Part shown: positions 23,101 to 32,205 of the stretch, piece by piece
How positions within the stretch are numbered: the first letter of the stretch is position 1
How the letters are laid out: each line of letters begins with the position of its first letter
Source of the DNA: Cyanoderma ruficeps
Lineage: Eukaryota; Chordata; Aves; Passeriformes; Timaliidae
Direction of reading: 5' to 3'
Length of the DNA stretch: 64,000 nt
Assembly (NCBI GenBank): GCA_008694505.1
Contig: VZDJ01000034.1
Coordinates: forward strand, 4,784,229 to 4,848,228
Program-made: the position numbers and the translations under genes
The notes under the pieces: model-generated
What the model was told of the DNA's origin: nothing
Databases searched by the model: none
The model's input: only the letters and a program-made list of their open reading frames with translations

Positions 23101-24223
23101 AGGTCTTTTCCAACCCAGTGGTTCTGTGAATTCTGTGATTCACATGGGTGGGAATGGGAGCTGTGGAACACTGCACCTGGAGCAACTTCTGGAGAACAGG
23201 CTCCCAAATCCCTGCTCTGATACAGATCTGCTCCTGAGGGATTTGGCATTCAGGGAAGAGCTGATGCCATCGAGTGTGGGTTCCATCAGCTGTGCTCCTC
23301 TCCTGTCCAAGCGAGAGAGCAGGCAGGAAACTCAACAAAAGGTGTGCTGACCTGTATGTGGTGATGGCAGTTAGTGACAGGTGGGATTTTTAATTTTCTC
23401 ACATCCAGAGACAGAGTTTGTACAGATAGTCAGGATCACACATACAGTTTCTCCTACACCACCTACTCATAAGCTGTTAAATGCTTGTTTTCCCTGTTCA
23501 GAAGTAAACGAATGTTTGTGTAGTGATTAGTGCAGAAAAACACAGTCCTTATGTCAATATTATTCTCCTCACAGCTCCTGAGGTGTTTCAAATGCTACTT
23601 AATCTTCCATTATGACTCTCTTTCGTCTCGGGGCAGTAAGTTTGTGGTGGTAGATCTTTCAGAGTTCCCAGAAAGTCAGGATGAACTTCTTCCTGCCTCT
23701 GCCTGTGCCAGGAAAGAGCAGGGGTGGAAGGGAGGTGCCCCCCAGCCGGGCTCGAGGTCTTGCTCAAGGCTCACGAACAGCACATTAATGGGTGGTTTCC
23801 ACTCCTGCAGACTGCACTGAACATGATCACCCGGTGCCTCGCTGCAGACCTGAAATCGGACGGGATTCTCTGCATTTCCTTGCACCCAGGCTGGCTTCAA
23901 ACAGACATGGGTGGAAACATGGTGAGTTTCAAATGTGCACTGCAAATGTCACAGCGGGGCTCCCTCGCTGTCCCAACCCCTTGGTTGTGCACCTCCCCGT
24001 GCTGTGACACACAAAAATACATCCCCCTTCACTCTAGAGCTTCCTTAATAGCATTTAATTGTCTTCTGCAGGATATTCCCAGTAATGACCTAAGCTTGAT
24101 TCATTCCAGGCTCCCATGCAGGTGCAGGAGGCTATCCCAGGTATTCTCTCCGTTCTGGACCGTCTCGGTGAAAAAGAAAATGGTTCTTTCCTGGACTGGC
24201 AAGGGGAAACTCTGCCATGGTAG
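14195..24223 (+). CDS. Short-chain dehydrogenase/reductase, C-factor/sniffer-like, 253 aa
   Basis: Coding exons: 14195-14335, 21381-21432, 21718-21905, 22249-22404, 23811-23921, 24110-24223. Phases join without a break and end in TAG. Residues 8-19 carry the Rossmann cofactor motif TGxxxGIG (T12, G13, G17, G19). NNAG is at 93-96, INMSS at 151-155 gives the candidate catalytic serine, and Y175-R-I-A-K179 is the YxxxK active site, so all classical SDR catalytic elements are present. HPGW followed by TDMGG near the C-terminus is typical of the C-factor/sniffer (carbonyl-reductase-like) group. No signal peptide or membrane segment is seen, so a soluble cytosolic NAD(P)-dependent oxidoreductase is expected. 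The substrate is unknown. The 253-residue length is normal for the family. In mammals CCNL2 and AURKAIP1 are close neighbours without this gene, to my knowledge. Confidence 0.9.
15648..15797. repeat. A/C-rich low-complexity tract
   Basis: The plus strand is almost free of G and T: runs such as 'aaacaaacaaac', 'aacaacaacaaa' and 'cccccccaaag' fill about 150 bp. This is simple-sequence expansion, and frames through it are not coding. Confidence 0.85.
16274..16461. repeat. G/T-rich low-complexity tract
   Basis: Runs of T interrupted by GG and GTTT units, for example 'gtttgtttgtttgttttggg', and a (TG)n end at 16441-16458. The composition is the complement of the A/C tract 0.6 kb upstream. Confidence 0.85.
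17785..17935. repeat. 73-bp tandem duplication in SDR intron 1
   Basis: 'ccctgaggagccgccttt' to 'ctttaccaggaaaa' occurs twice, starting at 17791 and 17864, with very few differences. Low divergence suggests a recent duplication. Confidence 0.85.
19250..20110. promoter_or_regulatory. AT-rich candidate conserved enhancer block
   Basis: Unlike the GC-rich, simple-repeat-rich surroundings, this block is unique sequence dense in homeodomain-type motifs: TAATTA/ATTAAA-like cores near 19427, 19643, 19894 and 19988, and an octamer ATTTGCAT at 19928-19935. Such composition is typical of developmental enhancers. Conservation has not been tested, so this is only a candidate. Confidence 0.35.
22505..23142 (+). 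mobile_element. CR1 LINE 3' end in SDR intron 4
   Basis: This contains the diagnostic 3' part of CR1: 'gagctggggttgtttatcct', 'ggagaaaaggagactcag', 'ggttggatattaggaaaa', 'ggtggtggagtcaccatcc', 'ggttggactcgatgacctt' and a tail of 'attctgtgattc'. It is 5'-truncated, as usual for CR1, and the reverse transcriptase frame is not intact. A local triplication of 'acattgagtgctg' lies near 22585-22685. Confidence 0.93.
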
Positions 24224-24870
24224 AAGTGCACAGAGCTCTACAGGAGCAGCTCATCAGTCACAATTTAACCTTATCACTCCTGTCTGTGTCTCTAGGGTAT
24301 TTTTACACGCTTGTCACAATAGCCAGTCTGACATTCAGCCTCTCTCTCAAGGTGTATTTGGAAAGCAAAGTGGCTGAGCCTTTCACTTGGTATTGCTACT
24401 GCTCTGCTCTAATGCTTCCTGCAAACACTACTGTGCTCTCGGTGATGGGCATCTCCTGAAATGGATTCAAACCTGCAGGTTAAATCCGGGGGCTGCTGGT
24501 TCCTCTTCACTTCCAAACCCAAAATGCCCTTCTGGCTCTTTGCAGAATTAAATGACCTGACCTCAGAGTAGGGCAGTGTAGGACAGTCTCTGTCAGATTC
24601 CAGTATGCTCAGTTATCTCCAGAAAAAAACACTCCTTTGATTTCCTTTGTTCCTAACTGAGCCAAGGCTGAAATTGCCCAGCTCTAAACCAAGGGAATTT
24701 GGTACTTCTGTGAATTCCGTGGCAAACTCTGAGTGTGCCCAGGTTGCCAGTGTACGCCAGGCACTCGCTTTGTTCCCAGTGGGTGACTAACAGCCTGATA
24801 TGGGGGTGGGAATGTTGTTTTGTACATAAACTTCTGAAGTGTCTTCAATAAAGTCTTGGTTAAACAGTCT
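24224..24870 (+). other. SDR gene 3'UTR with AATAAA
   Basis: Unique, moderately AT-rich sequence following TAG. AATAAA at 24847-24852, followed by T/G-rich sequence, gives a conventional cleavage site near 24870. Confidence 0.7.
24847..24852 (+). terminator. SDR gene poly(A) signal AATAAA
   Basis: Canonical hexamer in 'cttcaataaagtcttgg', about 620 bp after the stop codon, with a GT-rich downstream element ('tctgtttaccgaagtgttt'). Confidence 0.75.
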
Positions 24871-25367
24871 GTTTACCGAAGTGTTTACTTCATTTAATTT
24901 CTCCTCGTAGGTTTCTCTTTCCTGACAAGGGAACTTTATTCCTACTTTTCAGGAAGAAACTCTAACCCATGCTAACCTTTCAGGGTAGTTGGGTTTGACA
25001 CGGTGGGGCGTACCTAAAACAGAGACAGACCCTTGTTCTGGTCTGAAATACTAAAAGCAGCTGGTGAATAAATCTCTTGTGTTCTGGCTGAGGTAGGTAT
25101 AAAAGCAAAAAGCCCTTTGAAGTCTGGGATTGGCTTCAACATCCCTCCCTCATGCCAGCTGATTAGGCACTTTCATGCTGTGCCAAGGTGGTGGGTTCCT
25201 GTGGCGAGCAAGAGAAGACAAACAACAGCCAGGTAAGGGCAGAGGACAGGTGTGGCTGTCCCTGGACAGCAGCCACTGGGGCCTGCCCCCGGTTGCAGAC
25301 AAGGGTGTGGCAGGGAGAGGTGTCTGTGTGCCTTCCACGATCCCTGCATCAACAGGGATCACTGTAG

Positions 25368-25720
25368 CAGCATCACAGAATCCTTCTCAGAATCAGAGAA
25401 CCCTTCACAGAATCACAGAACCCTCCACAGAACCACCGAATTGTTTAGGCTGGAAAACTCCTGCATGGGCAGGGACAGGCTTGCTGTAACAGCATCACAG
25501 AATCCATCACAGAATCCTTCACAGAATCACAGAATCCTTCACAGAATCCTTCACAGAATCACAGAACCCTCCACAGAATCACAGAACCCTCCACAGAATC
25601 ACAGAATCCTTCACAGAATCACTGAATTGTTTAGTTTGGAAAACTCCTGCATGAGCAGGGACAGGCTCGCTGTAACAACACCACAGAATCCTTCACAGAA
25701 TCACAGAATTCTTTAGGCTG
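25368..25720. repeat. (TCACAGAATC)n array expanded from a CR1 tail
   Basis: Dozens of variants of 'cacagaatc' are interspersed with two to three copies of a longer unit containing 'ttgtttaggctggaaaactc' plus 'ctgcatgggcagggacaggc'. This is the minus-strand form of the CR1 3' tail, expanded into a compound array next to the CR1 body at 25715. Confidence 0.85.
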
Positions 25721-25950
25721 GAAAAGCCCATCAAGCCCATGTGATTGATCCCCACCTTGTCACCCAGCCCAGAGCACTGAGTGCCACGTCCAGCCATCCC
25801 TTGGGCACCTCCAGGGATGGAGACTCCACCACATTCCCACACTTAACAACCCTTTCCATGAAGAAATTCCTCCTGATGTCCAAAACTCCTCCCCGTGTGG
25901 CTCTTTGTGCCACACTTCCCTGCTCAGACAGGTTTTAGTGAGGTGTTGCT
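25715..25950 (-). mobile_element. CR1 LINE 3' fragment (minus strand)
   Basis: Read on the plus strand: 'ggctggaaaagcccatcaag', 'agggatggagactccacc', 'aacaaccctttccatgaa', 'ttcctcctgatgtccaaa'. These are reverse complements of CR1 3'-end blocks. It ends near 'gacaggttttagtgagg'. Confidence 0.85.
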
Positions 25951-26049
25951 GTGACTCAGCAGGTGAACACATCCCAGCCACTGATCTTCCACGTCTGGCT
26001 GAGGTCTCCATGCAAACTGGTGGGTGAGGAACATGCCTGGGATGAACTG

Positions 26050-26335
26050 GTTGAAGGGTTTAGTTTGGAGCAAAGCTGGGGAAGGGTCTGGAGCACCAGG
26101 AAAAGCTGAGGGAGCTGGTGAGGGCTCAGCCTGGAGAAAAGGAGGCTCAGAGGGGACCTTGTGGTTCTACAAACTCCCTGACAGGAGAGGACAGCCCCAG
26201 GTCGGGCTCTGCTCCCAGGGAACAGGGACAGGAGGAGAGGGAATGACCTCAATTGCAGAAGGGAGGTTTAGGTTGGATATTCAGAAAAACTTCCTCATGG
26301 AAAGGTTGAAAAGCATTGGAGTGTGCTGTGATAGA
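26050..26335 (+). mobile_element. CR1 LINE fragment (plus strand)
   Basis: Contains 'ggagaaaaggaggctcag', 'aggggaccttgtggttct', 'gggaatgacctcaa', 'aggtttaggttggatatt' and 'ttcctcatggaaaggttg', all in CR1 order. It is truncated at both ends and merges directly into the downstream minisatellite. Confidence 0.85.
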
Positions 26336-27125
26336 CCATGAAGGCCCACGAGGGGCCGTGAGGGAGCATGAAGGACAATGATCGACCAGGAGGGACTGAG
26401 ACAGGAAATTTGAGGGATCATGAGGGGCTGTGAGGGAACCATGAACGACCATGAGGGACCAAAACCTGCACATTGAAGGATCATGAGGGGCCACGAGGGA
26501 TCATGAAGGACTGAAACTGGCATTTTGAGGGCTCCTGAGGGGATGCGAGGGGACCATGAAGGACCATGAAAGTCCATAAGGGACCGAGACCAGGACTTTG
26601 AAGGATCCTGAGGGACCATGAGGGACCATAAAGGCCCATCAGGAACCAAGATCAGCACTCTGAAGAACCCTGAGGGGCCATGAGGGATCATGAAGCCATG
26701 TAAGGGACTGAGACCAGTACCTTGAAGGACCCTAAGGGGCTGTGAGGGACCATGAAGGACCATGAAGGCCCGTGAGGGACCGAGACGAGGACTTTGAAGG
26801 ATCCTAAGGAGCTGTGAGGGGCCATAATGGCCTGCAAGGGACTGAGACCAGCACTTTGAAGGATCCTAAGGGGTTGTGAGGGACCATGAAGGACCATGAA
26901 GGCCCGTGAGGGACCGAGACAAGGACTTTGAAAGATCCCAAGGGGCTGTGAGGGGCCATAACGGTCTGCAAGGGAGTGAGACCAGCACTTTGAAGGATCC
27001 TAAGGGGCTGTGAGGGACCATAATGGCCTGCAAGGGACTGAGACCAGCACTTTGAAGGATCCTAAGGGGCCATGAGGGACCATGAAAGTCCGTGAGGAAC
27101 CGAGACCAGCCCTTTGAGAAACCCC
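26335..27125. repeat. Minisatellite (60-75-bp unit) upstream of AURKAIP1
   Basis: About 11 imperfect copies with blocks 'ggaccatgaaggcccgtgag', 'ggaccgagaccagcac' and 'tttgaaggatcctaaggggc'. Distal copies are shorter and more degenerate. The array begins at the 3' end of the CR1 fragment and ends about 30 bp before the CTCF-like motif at 27157. The final copy is CpG-rich (gaggcgccgtgagggaccg). Confidence 0.92.
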
Positions 27126-27380
27126 GAGGCGCCGTGAGGGACCGCCAACCCCGCGCGCCGCCAGGGGGCGCTGCGGGCGGCCGGAAGTTCCGGTGGCGGC
27201 GGGGCCGGTGGGTGATGGCGGCCGTGGCGGCGGGGCCGTGAGGGGAGGGCGAGAGCGGCGGCCCGGGGGCTCCGTGAGGGCTCGGCCCGAGGCGGGGCAG
27301 TGCCGGGAGGGCTGAGGGGAAGGAGGCGGCCCCTCGGTGACGGTCCGTTCTTAGGCGGCGCGGCTGCTCCTCCCGGCCTT
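27126..27380 (+). promoter_or_regulatory. AURKAIP1: AURKAIP1 CpG-island promoter with ETS site
   Basis: A short, extremely CpG-dense island without TATA. CCGGAAGT at 27181-27188 is a strong ETS/GABP site, common in promoters of nuclear-encoded mitochondrial proteins, and the partly palindromic 'ccggaagttccgg' extends it. 'gtgatggcggccgtgg' at 27213 resembles the YY1 motif (aagATGGCGGC), which often lies just downstream of a start site. Exon 1 is non-coding. Confidence 0.7.
27157..27173 (+). promoter_or_regulatory. CTCF-like binding motif
   Basis: 'gccgccagggggcgctg' matches the CTCF core CCASYAGRKGGCGC-type consensus at nearly every informative position, including the central CAGGGGGCGC. It lies between the minisatellite and the ETS site of AURKAIP1. 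The orientation of the motif is plus. Confidence 0.65.
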
Positions 27381-27676
27381 AGGGAGGAACAGGGCCGTGC
27401 CAGAGAGTTCGGCTGGAGTTACTGTGTTTTTTTAAAGTTAAAACAGCCCAAACATTATTAATAAATCACCTCCGCAGCTCAGCTTCTCTGGTGTTTGACC
27501 CCCACAGCAGAGCCCGACAGACAGGGTAAAAGCAGGAGGATGTTTAGGGTCTCAGCTCGTCTTTTGGGAATATGGGGTAGAACAGGGAATGTTTTTATTG
27601 CATGTTTGCATTACTGAATAAATGTTCTTATTTGAACAGTCATTGCTGGCTCTGCCAGTGAACCAAGTGAAACAAA

Positions 27677-30421
27677 ATGTTAATATCACGGCTGAGTTCC
27701 CAGTTACTGAAGGCTTCGAGAATTGCAGGTAAATTGGTATTGTGTGACCAAGTTTTCTGTTTGTTTGGGTTTATTTTCGGGGTAATTGAGCTCCCAGAAG
27801 TTTCTTTTCCACCGAGCAGTGCAGGAGAGAGGAGGCTGTTGTTGAGTCAGTGGTTGTCAGATGTTTTTATGTCTGATTTACTGTGTTAGTAGGGTGTGGC
27901 TTTAGTTTAACCTCTTTTAACCTCAGGAGAAGATTCCCTAGGAGCAGAGAGGTTTGATACAGCAAACACTCCCTTACCATTCCGGATCGATTTTCCATCA
28001 GAAAACACAAAAACATTCCATTTAATGGAATCATGGAGAGGTTTGGATTGGAAGGGACCTTAAAGATCACGGAATTCCAACCCCTTCCAGTGAAGGAGAA
28101 CCTTAAAGATCATGGAATTCCAACCCTTCTAGTGAAGGAGAACCTTAAAAACCGTGGGATTCTTACTCCTGCTGGGCGGGGACACCTCCCAGTGAAGGAG
28201 AACCTTAAAAACCATGGAATTCCAACCTCTTCCAGTGAAGGAGAACCTTCAAGATATGGAATTCCAACCCTTCTAGTGAAGGAGAACCTTCAAGACCATG
28301 GAATTCCAACTCCTCCTGGTCAGGGACACCTTCCAGTGAAGGAAAACCTTAAAAACCATGGAATTCCAACCCTTATTAGTGAAGGAGAACCTTAAAGACC
28401 ATGGAATTCCAACCCTTCCCAGTGAAGGAGAACCTTCCAGATCATGGAATTCCAACTCCTCCTGGTCAGGGACACCTTCTAGTGAAGGAGAACCTTAAAG
28501 ACCGTGGAATTCCAACCCCTCCCAGTAGAATTCCAACCCTTCTAGTGAAAGAGAATCTACTGGAATTCCCTCAGTGAAGGGAGGGGTTGGAATTCCACCC
28601 TGCTGTGCCTGGGTGGCGTGGGCAGCTCACCCAGTAAAGTATAACATGTATTTTTAACATATTTTTAACATTACAGCGTTGTAGTTAAAAGCGAAAATCG
28701 AAAATCCTTCCACGTTTGCTTTCTGTGATGACAGTACAAACTTGTCCTTCCATTAGCTTCCTCTGGCCAGAGCTGTGTGGTGGTTTGAGAGCTGGGCAGA
28801 GCTTTTCTCGCGCTGCTGCTGGAAAATCCTGCTGTTTAAGTGCAATCCCTTTTTCTCCCAAAGGCCACCTCCTGCCCAGGTCGGTGTCGTCCTTCCTGTG
28901 CTGCCGCTCCCTGTCTGCACGTTACAGCACCCAGCCCCCCAACCCCAGCGGGGCGCAGCCCCAGCGCTGGCACACGCTGGACCCTGAGCTGGAGGAGATC
29001 CTGATTCCCAGGAAACTCTCCATCAGCCCCTTGGAGAGCTGGCTGACCCTCAGGTACTCCCTGCCCAAAGCTGAGGGGGCTCAGGAAGAAGGCAGCCGCG
29101 AAAGCCCCCAGCCCTCCGAGTGTCCCCCTGCTGCTGGGACAGGGGACGTGGAGGAAGGAGAGGGAGCCCTGGGTGACACAGTGCAGTGCAGGAATGTCCT
29201 CAAGATCCGCAGGAGGAAGATGAACAAGCACAAGTACAGGAAGCTGCTCAAGAGGAGGAAGTTCATCCGCAGGAAGGTCAAGGAGGGGCGCAAGAAGAGG
29301 CGTCAGGTGAGCTCAGGGGAGGGGGAGAAGTGACAGGAACGTGGCCACACGTCAAACCAGCCTCCCTTTAGGTGTTGGGTGATGGGTTTTAGTGGATTTG
29401 GGGATAAATGAGCCTGGGTGGATTCAGTGTTTAGCCTCAAGCTGTGCCAGGTTGGACACCAGCAGGAATTTCTCCATGGGAAGGGTGTCCAGCCATTGGA
29501 GCTGCCCAGGGAGCTTTGGATCCCCATCCCTGGATTGCCTGGATGTGGCACTCAGTGCAGGGTGACAGGGTGGACACCACTCACAGCTGGCTCAGTGATC
29601 TCAGAGATCTTTCCCTCAGTGATTCCAAACATAAATGTGATCATTGCTGGGCATAGCTTCCCCTTCCGTGACAGTAATTTATAAATATTTCTAAATATTT
29701 ATGTTTTAAAATTTATATGTGTGATTAATGGAGGTGAATTTTGGCATTTGGGTGAAGGATGAATTCTTGTGCCTACCCTGGATGAGGGAGACTGCTTTAA
29801 TCTTAATTTCTTCCCTTTCTTGCCACCATCCTCAAGTGCTTCTTATTCTGTTTTTTTTATATTAAAGCCTTTTACTTCCTTTAATAGAAGGGGTGAGGGG
29901 AGGTTTGTTCAAGCTGGGGATGTTCTCCTTCAGCCCTGCCTTTCATGGGATATAATTTAGTTAATTCTCCAGGAATTCTCACCTTGCCTAGTTACAAATT
30001 TGGGTTAATTGTAATTCCACTGCTTCAGATTTGCAGTGAACTCTCTAAAAATCCTCTTATTCTCCTTGCCATTTCATTGTCCACCTTCTGAGTTTTCCTT
30101 GCAAAGGGCTTTTAAAACGACTCTACCAAAGTGCTTGTGCATTTTATTGTCTTTTGATGTATTTTCTGCAGTAAAATCCAATATTTTGACACTCAAAACC
30201 TTTGTTTCCTTAGTGTGTGTTACACCTACAGTGTCCTTGGGACAGGTGGGCAGTGGCTGTTGATTCTAAACTGTGCTAACATTTCTTTTTCTTTGTTTTT
30301 TTTCCCGTTTTAGGTAAAATTTGAGAAGGATTTGGAGCGCGTCTGGAAAAAAGCTGGCTTGAAAAGTGCTCCTGCTGGCTGGCAAACCCCCAAGATCTAC
30401 CTGAGGAGTTCCAGGAGATGA
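27677..30421 (+). CDS. AURKAIP1: AURKAIP1 / mitochondrial ribosomal protein mS38, 200 aa
   Basis: Coding exons: 27677-27728, 28864-29306, 30314-30421. The junction codon GGC joins exons 1 and 2, phases are continuous and the stop is TGA. A 5'UTR exon probably begins at 27640 after the acceptor 'tttgaacag'. The N-terminus ([18 protein letters not shown]) is a basic, serine-rich amphipathic presequence fitting mitochondrial import. Residues about 50-80 hold the conserved [20 protein letters not shown] block. An acidic variable linker follows. The C-terminus is extremely basic ([20 protein letters not shown] near 140-160) and ends in [11 protein letters not shown]. Human AURKAIP1 is 199 residues, almost the same. 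The protein is the mS38 subunit of the mitochondrial small ribosomal subunit and was first described as an Aurora-A-interacting protein. Confidence 0.95.
28024..28590. repeat. CR1-tail-derived minisatellite in AURKAIP1 intron
   Basis: The founder reads 'tggattggaagggacctta' plus 'aagatcacggaattccaacc', the usual avian CR1 3' end. It is followed by about 12 tandem copies of 'gtgaaggagaaccttaaaga' plus 'ccatggaattccaaccc' (unit ~38-65 bp), some with an extra 'tcctggtcagggacacc'. Strand is plus. The array ends near 28590. Confidence 0.88.
29420..29640 (+). mobile_element. CR1-like fragment in the last AURKAIP1 intron
   Basis: Contains 'gcctcaagctgtgccagg', 'aggaatttctccatggga', 'gctgcccagggagctttgga', 'ccatccctgga' and 'gatgtggcactcagtgc', in CR1 order and strongly diverged. 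It has no ORF. Confidence 0.75.
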
Positions 30422-31010
30422 AAAAAAAACACAAAAACACCCACCTGTCACACATTTTAACCTGCAATTGTAATTAAAAAAAGAATATTTAAGTATGTTG
30501 ATGACATCTCACCTTTTTCTGATTGTGACGAAAATAATTGCAAGGAATTTTCCGAGGACAAGCTGGCAGCTTTTCCTCTCCCAGAGGAGAGGTTTGAGCT
30601 CTTTCCTGCTGGTTTGGCACTGCTGTCCTGTGGCTGTTGCTGAATTTCTGAGTTTTTCCTCATCTCTCTGAGATGAGACTTGAACCTAAGACAAACCAGG
30701 TGTGGGAGGTGGGATCAGTGAAAGAATTCCTGCTGTTTCTACGGCACAAACCTTTGGGAAAAGTTCTTTTCTGAATTTCATTCTTTCCCAGCCTCACTGC
30801 AGAAGGGTTGGGGTTTTCCTGAGGGTTGTGGAGGGGTGGGAATTGGATCAGAATTCTCAGAATTCTCTAGAATTTACCTGAAAGAGCTTTTTTTTTGTCT
30901 CTGCCTTTGTGTGCATGTGCCTTGGGCATTGTGTCAGCATCCTTAAAGGGCACATTTATTTTTTTTGTGTTCTGTTTTGTGCTAATAAAAAAAATTGGTT
31001 ATTTTTGTCT
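30422..31010 (+). terminator. AURKAIP1: AURKAIP1 3'UTR and poly(A) signal
   Basis: The TGA is followed by an A9 run and unique sequence. AATAAA at 30984-30989 is the first canonical hexamer in a good context, followed by T/G-rich sequence. A second AATAAA at 31107-31112 is an alternative. Which one is used cannot be told from DNA. Confidence 0.55.
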
Positions 31011-31416
31011 TTGCCTGACCCCCTGTCGTGTAGAACATCCACATGTTGGTCAAAGTAGAAGCTCAGAGCTAATTATTCATTAGCCACAAAAAAAACTTCT
31101 GTGAAAAATAAAACCCTGACAGAGAATTTCTTACCTGGGTTCTGCTTTGGGTTCTGCTTTTCCTTTTGGGGCTTGAGGCAGTTTCTGGGGGTGGTTCAGT
31201 GGGATTTAAATTCTGTATTCTGGCAAAGAGGTGGGCTGGGCTGAGGGGGAAAAGAATGAGCTCCTTCAGGCTGAGAAAACTCCCTGAAAATAATTCCCTT
31301 TTTTTCTGCTAGGAGAGAATAAAGTGAAATGGGAGGGAAATAATCTGTGGAAATCATTGCTGCAAGGTGCAGTTTAGGACATCCTGAGCCACAGCTTCTC
31401 TCACCACCCTTCACAA

Positions 31417-32205
31417 GCAAGAATTCCTTCCTAACATCTTAAATCTCTCAAGATTTGTGTTTTCCTGGTGGAAAAACTCTTGTTTTTCAAGGTTTTACAC
31501 CCCGGGGCTGTGTCAACTTCTTTTAATGTTCTTGACCACGGGGTGGAATTTGAAATTCACTTTACTGAACAATCAGAGTGCCCCTGGTTTTCTGTACAGG
31601 GAGCAAGAATTCCTTCCTAACATCTTAAATCTCTCAAGATTTGTGTTTTCCTGGTGGAAAAACTCTTATTTTTCAAGGTTTTACACCCCGGGGCTGTGTC
31701 AACTTCTTTTAACGTTCTTGACCACGGGGTAGAATTTGAAACTCACTTCACTGAACAATCAGATGCAAAGTGCCCCTGATTTTCTGTACAGGGAGCAAGA
31801 ATTCCTTCCTAACATCTTAAATCTCTCAGGATTTGTGTTTTCCTGGTGGAAAAACTCTTGTTTTTCAAGCCACTAACCAGGTTTTACACCCCAGAGCTGT
31901 GTTCTTTTAATGTTCTTGACCACGGGATGGAATTTGAAACTCAACTTTACTGAACAATCCCAGAGATGCAAAAAGTGCCCCTGATTTTCTGTAGAGGGAG
32001 CAAGAATTCCTTTTAAATCTCTCAAGATTTGTGTTTTCCTGGTGGAAAAAACTCTTGTTTTTCAAGGCACTAACCAGGTTTTACACCCCAGGGCTGTGTC
32101 AACTTTTAATGTTCTTGACCACGGGATGGAATTTGAAACTCAACTTTACTGAACAATCCCAGACATGCAAAAAGTGCCCCTGATTTTCTGTAGAGGGAGC
32201 ATGAG
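31417..32205. repeat. Satellite-like array, ~190-bp unit, four copies
   Basis: Units start with 'gcaagaattccttcctaac' or a variant at 31417, 31603, 31795 and 32000, giving spacings of 186, 192 and 205 bp. Each unit runs through 'tttcctggtggaaaaactct', 'ttttacacccc', 'ttgaccacggg' and 'cccctgattttctgta'. Copies 1 and 2 are closest to each other; copies 3 and 4 share small insertions. No ORF spans a unit boundary convincingly. Confidence 0.92.

Noticed and set aside
25368..25720. Regularly spaced short repeats resembling a CRISPR array
   Set aside because: Vertebrate genome, spacers are themselves repeat variants, and the sequence is a CR1 tail expansion.
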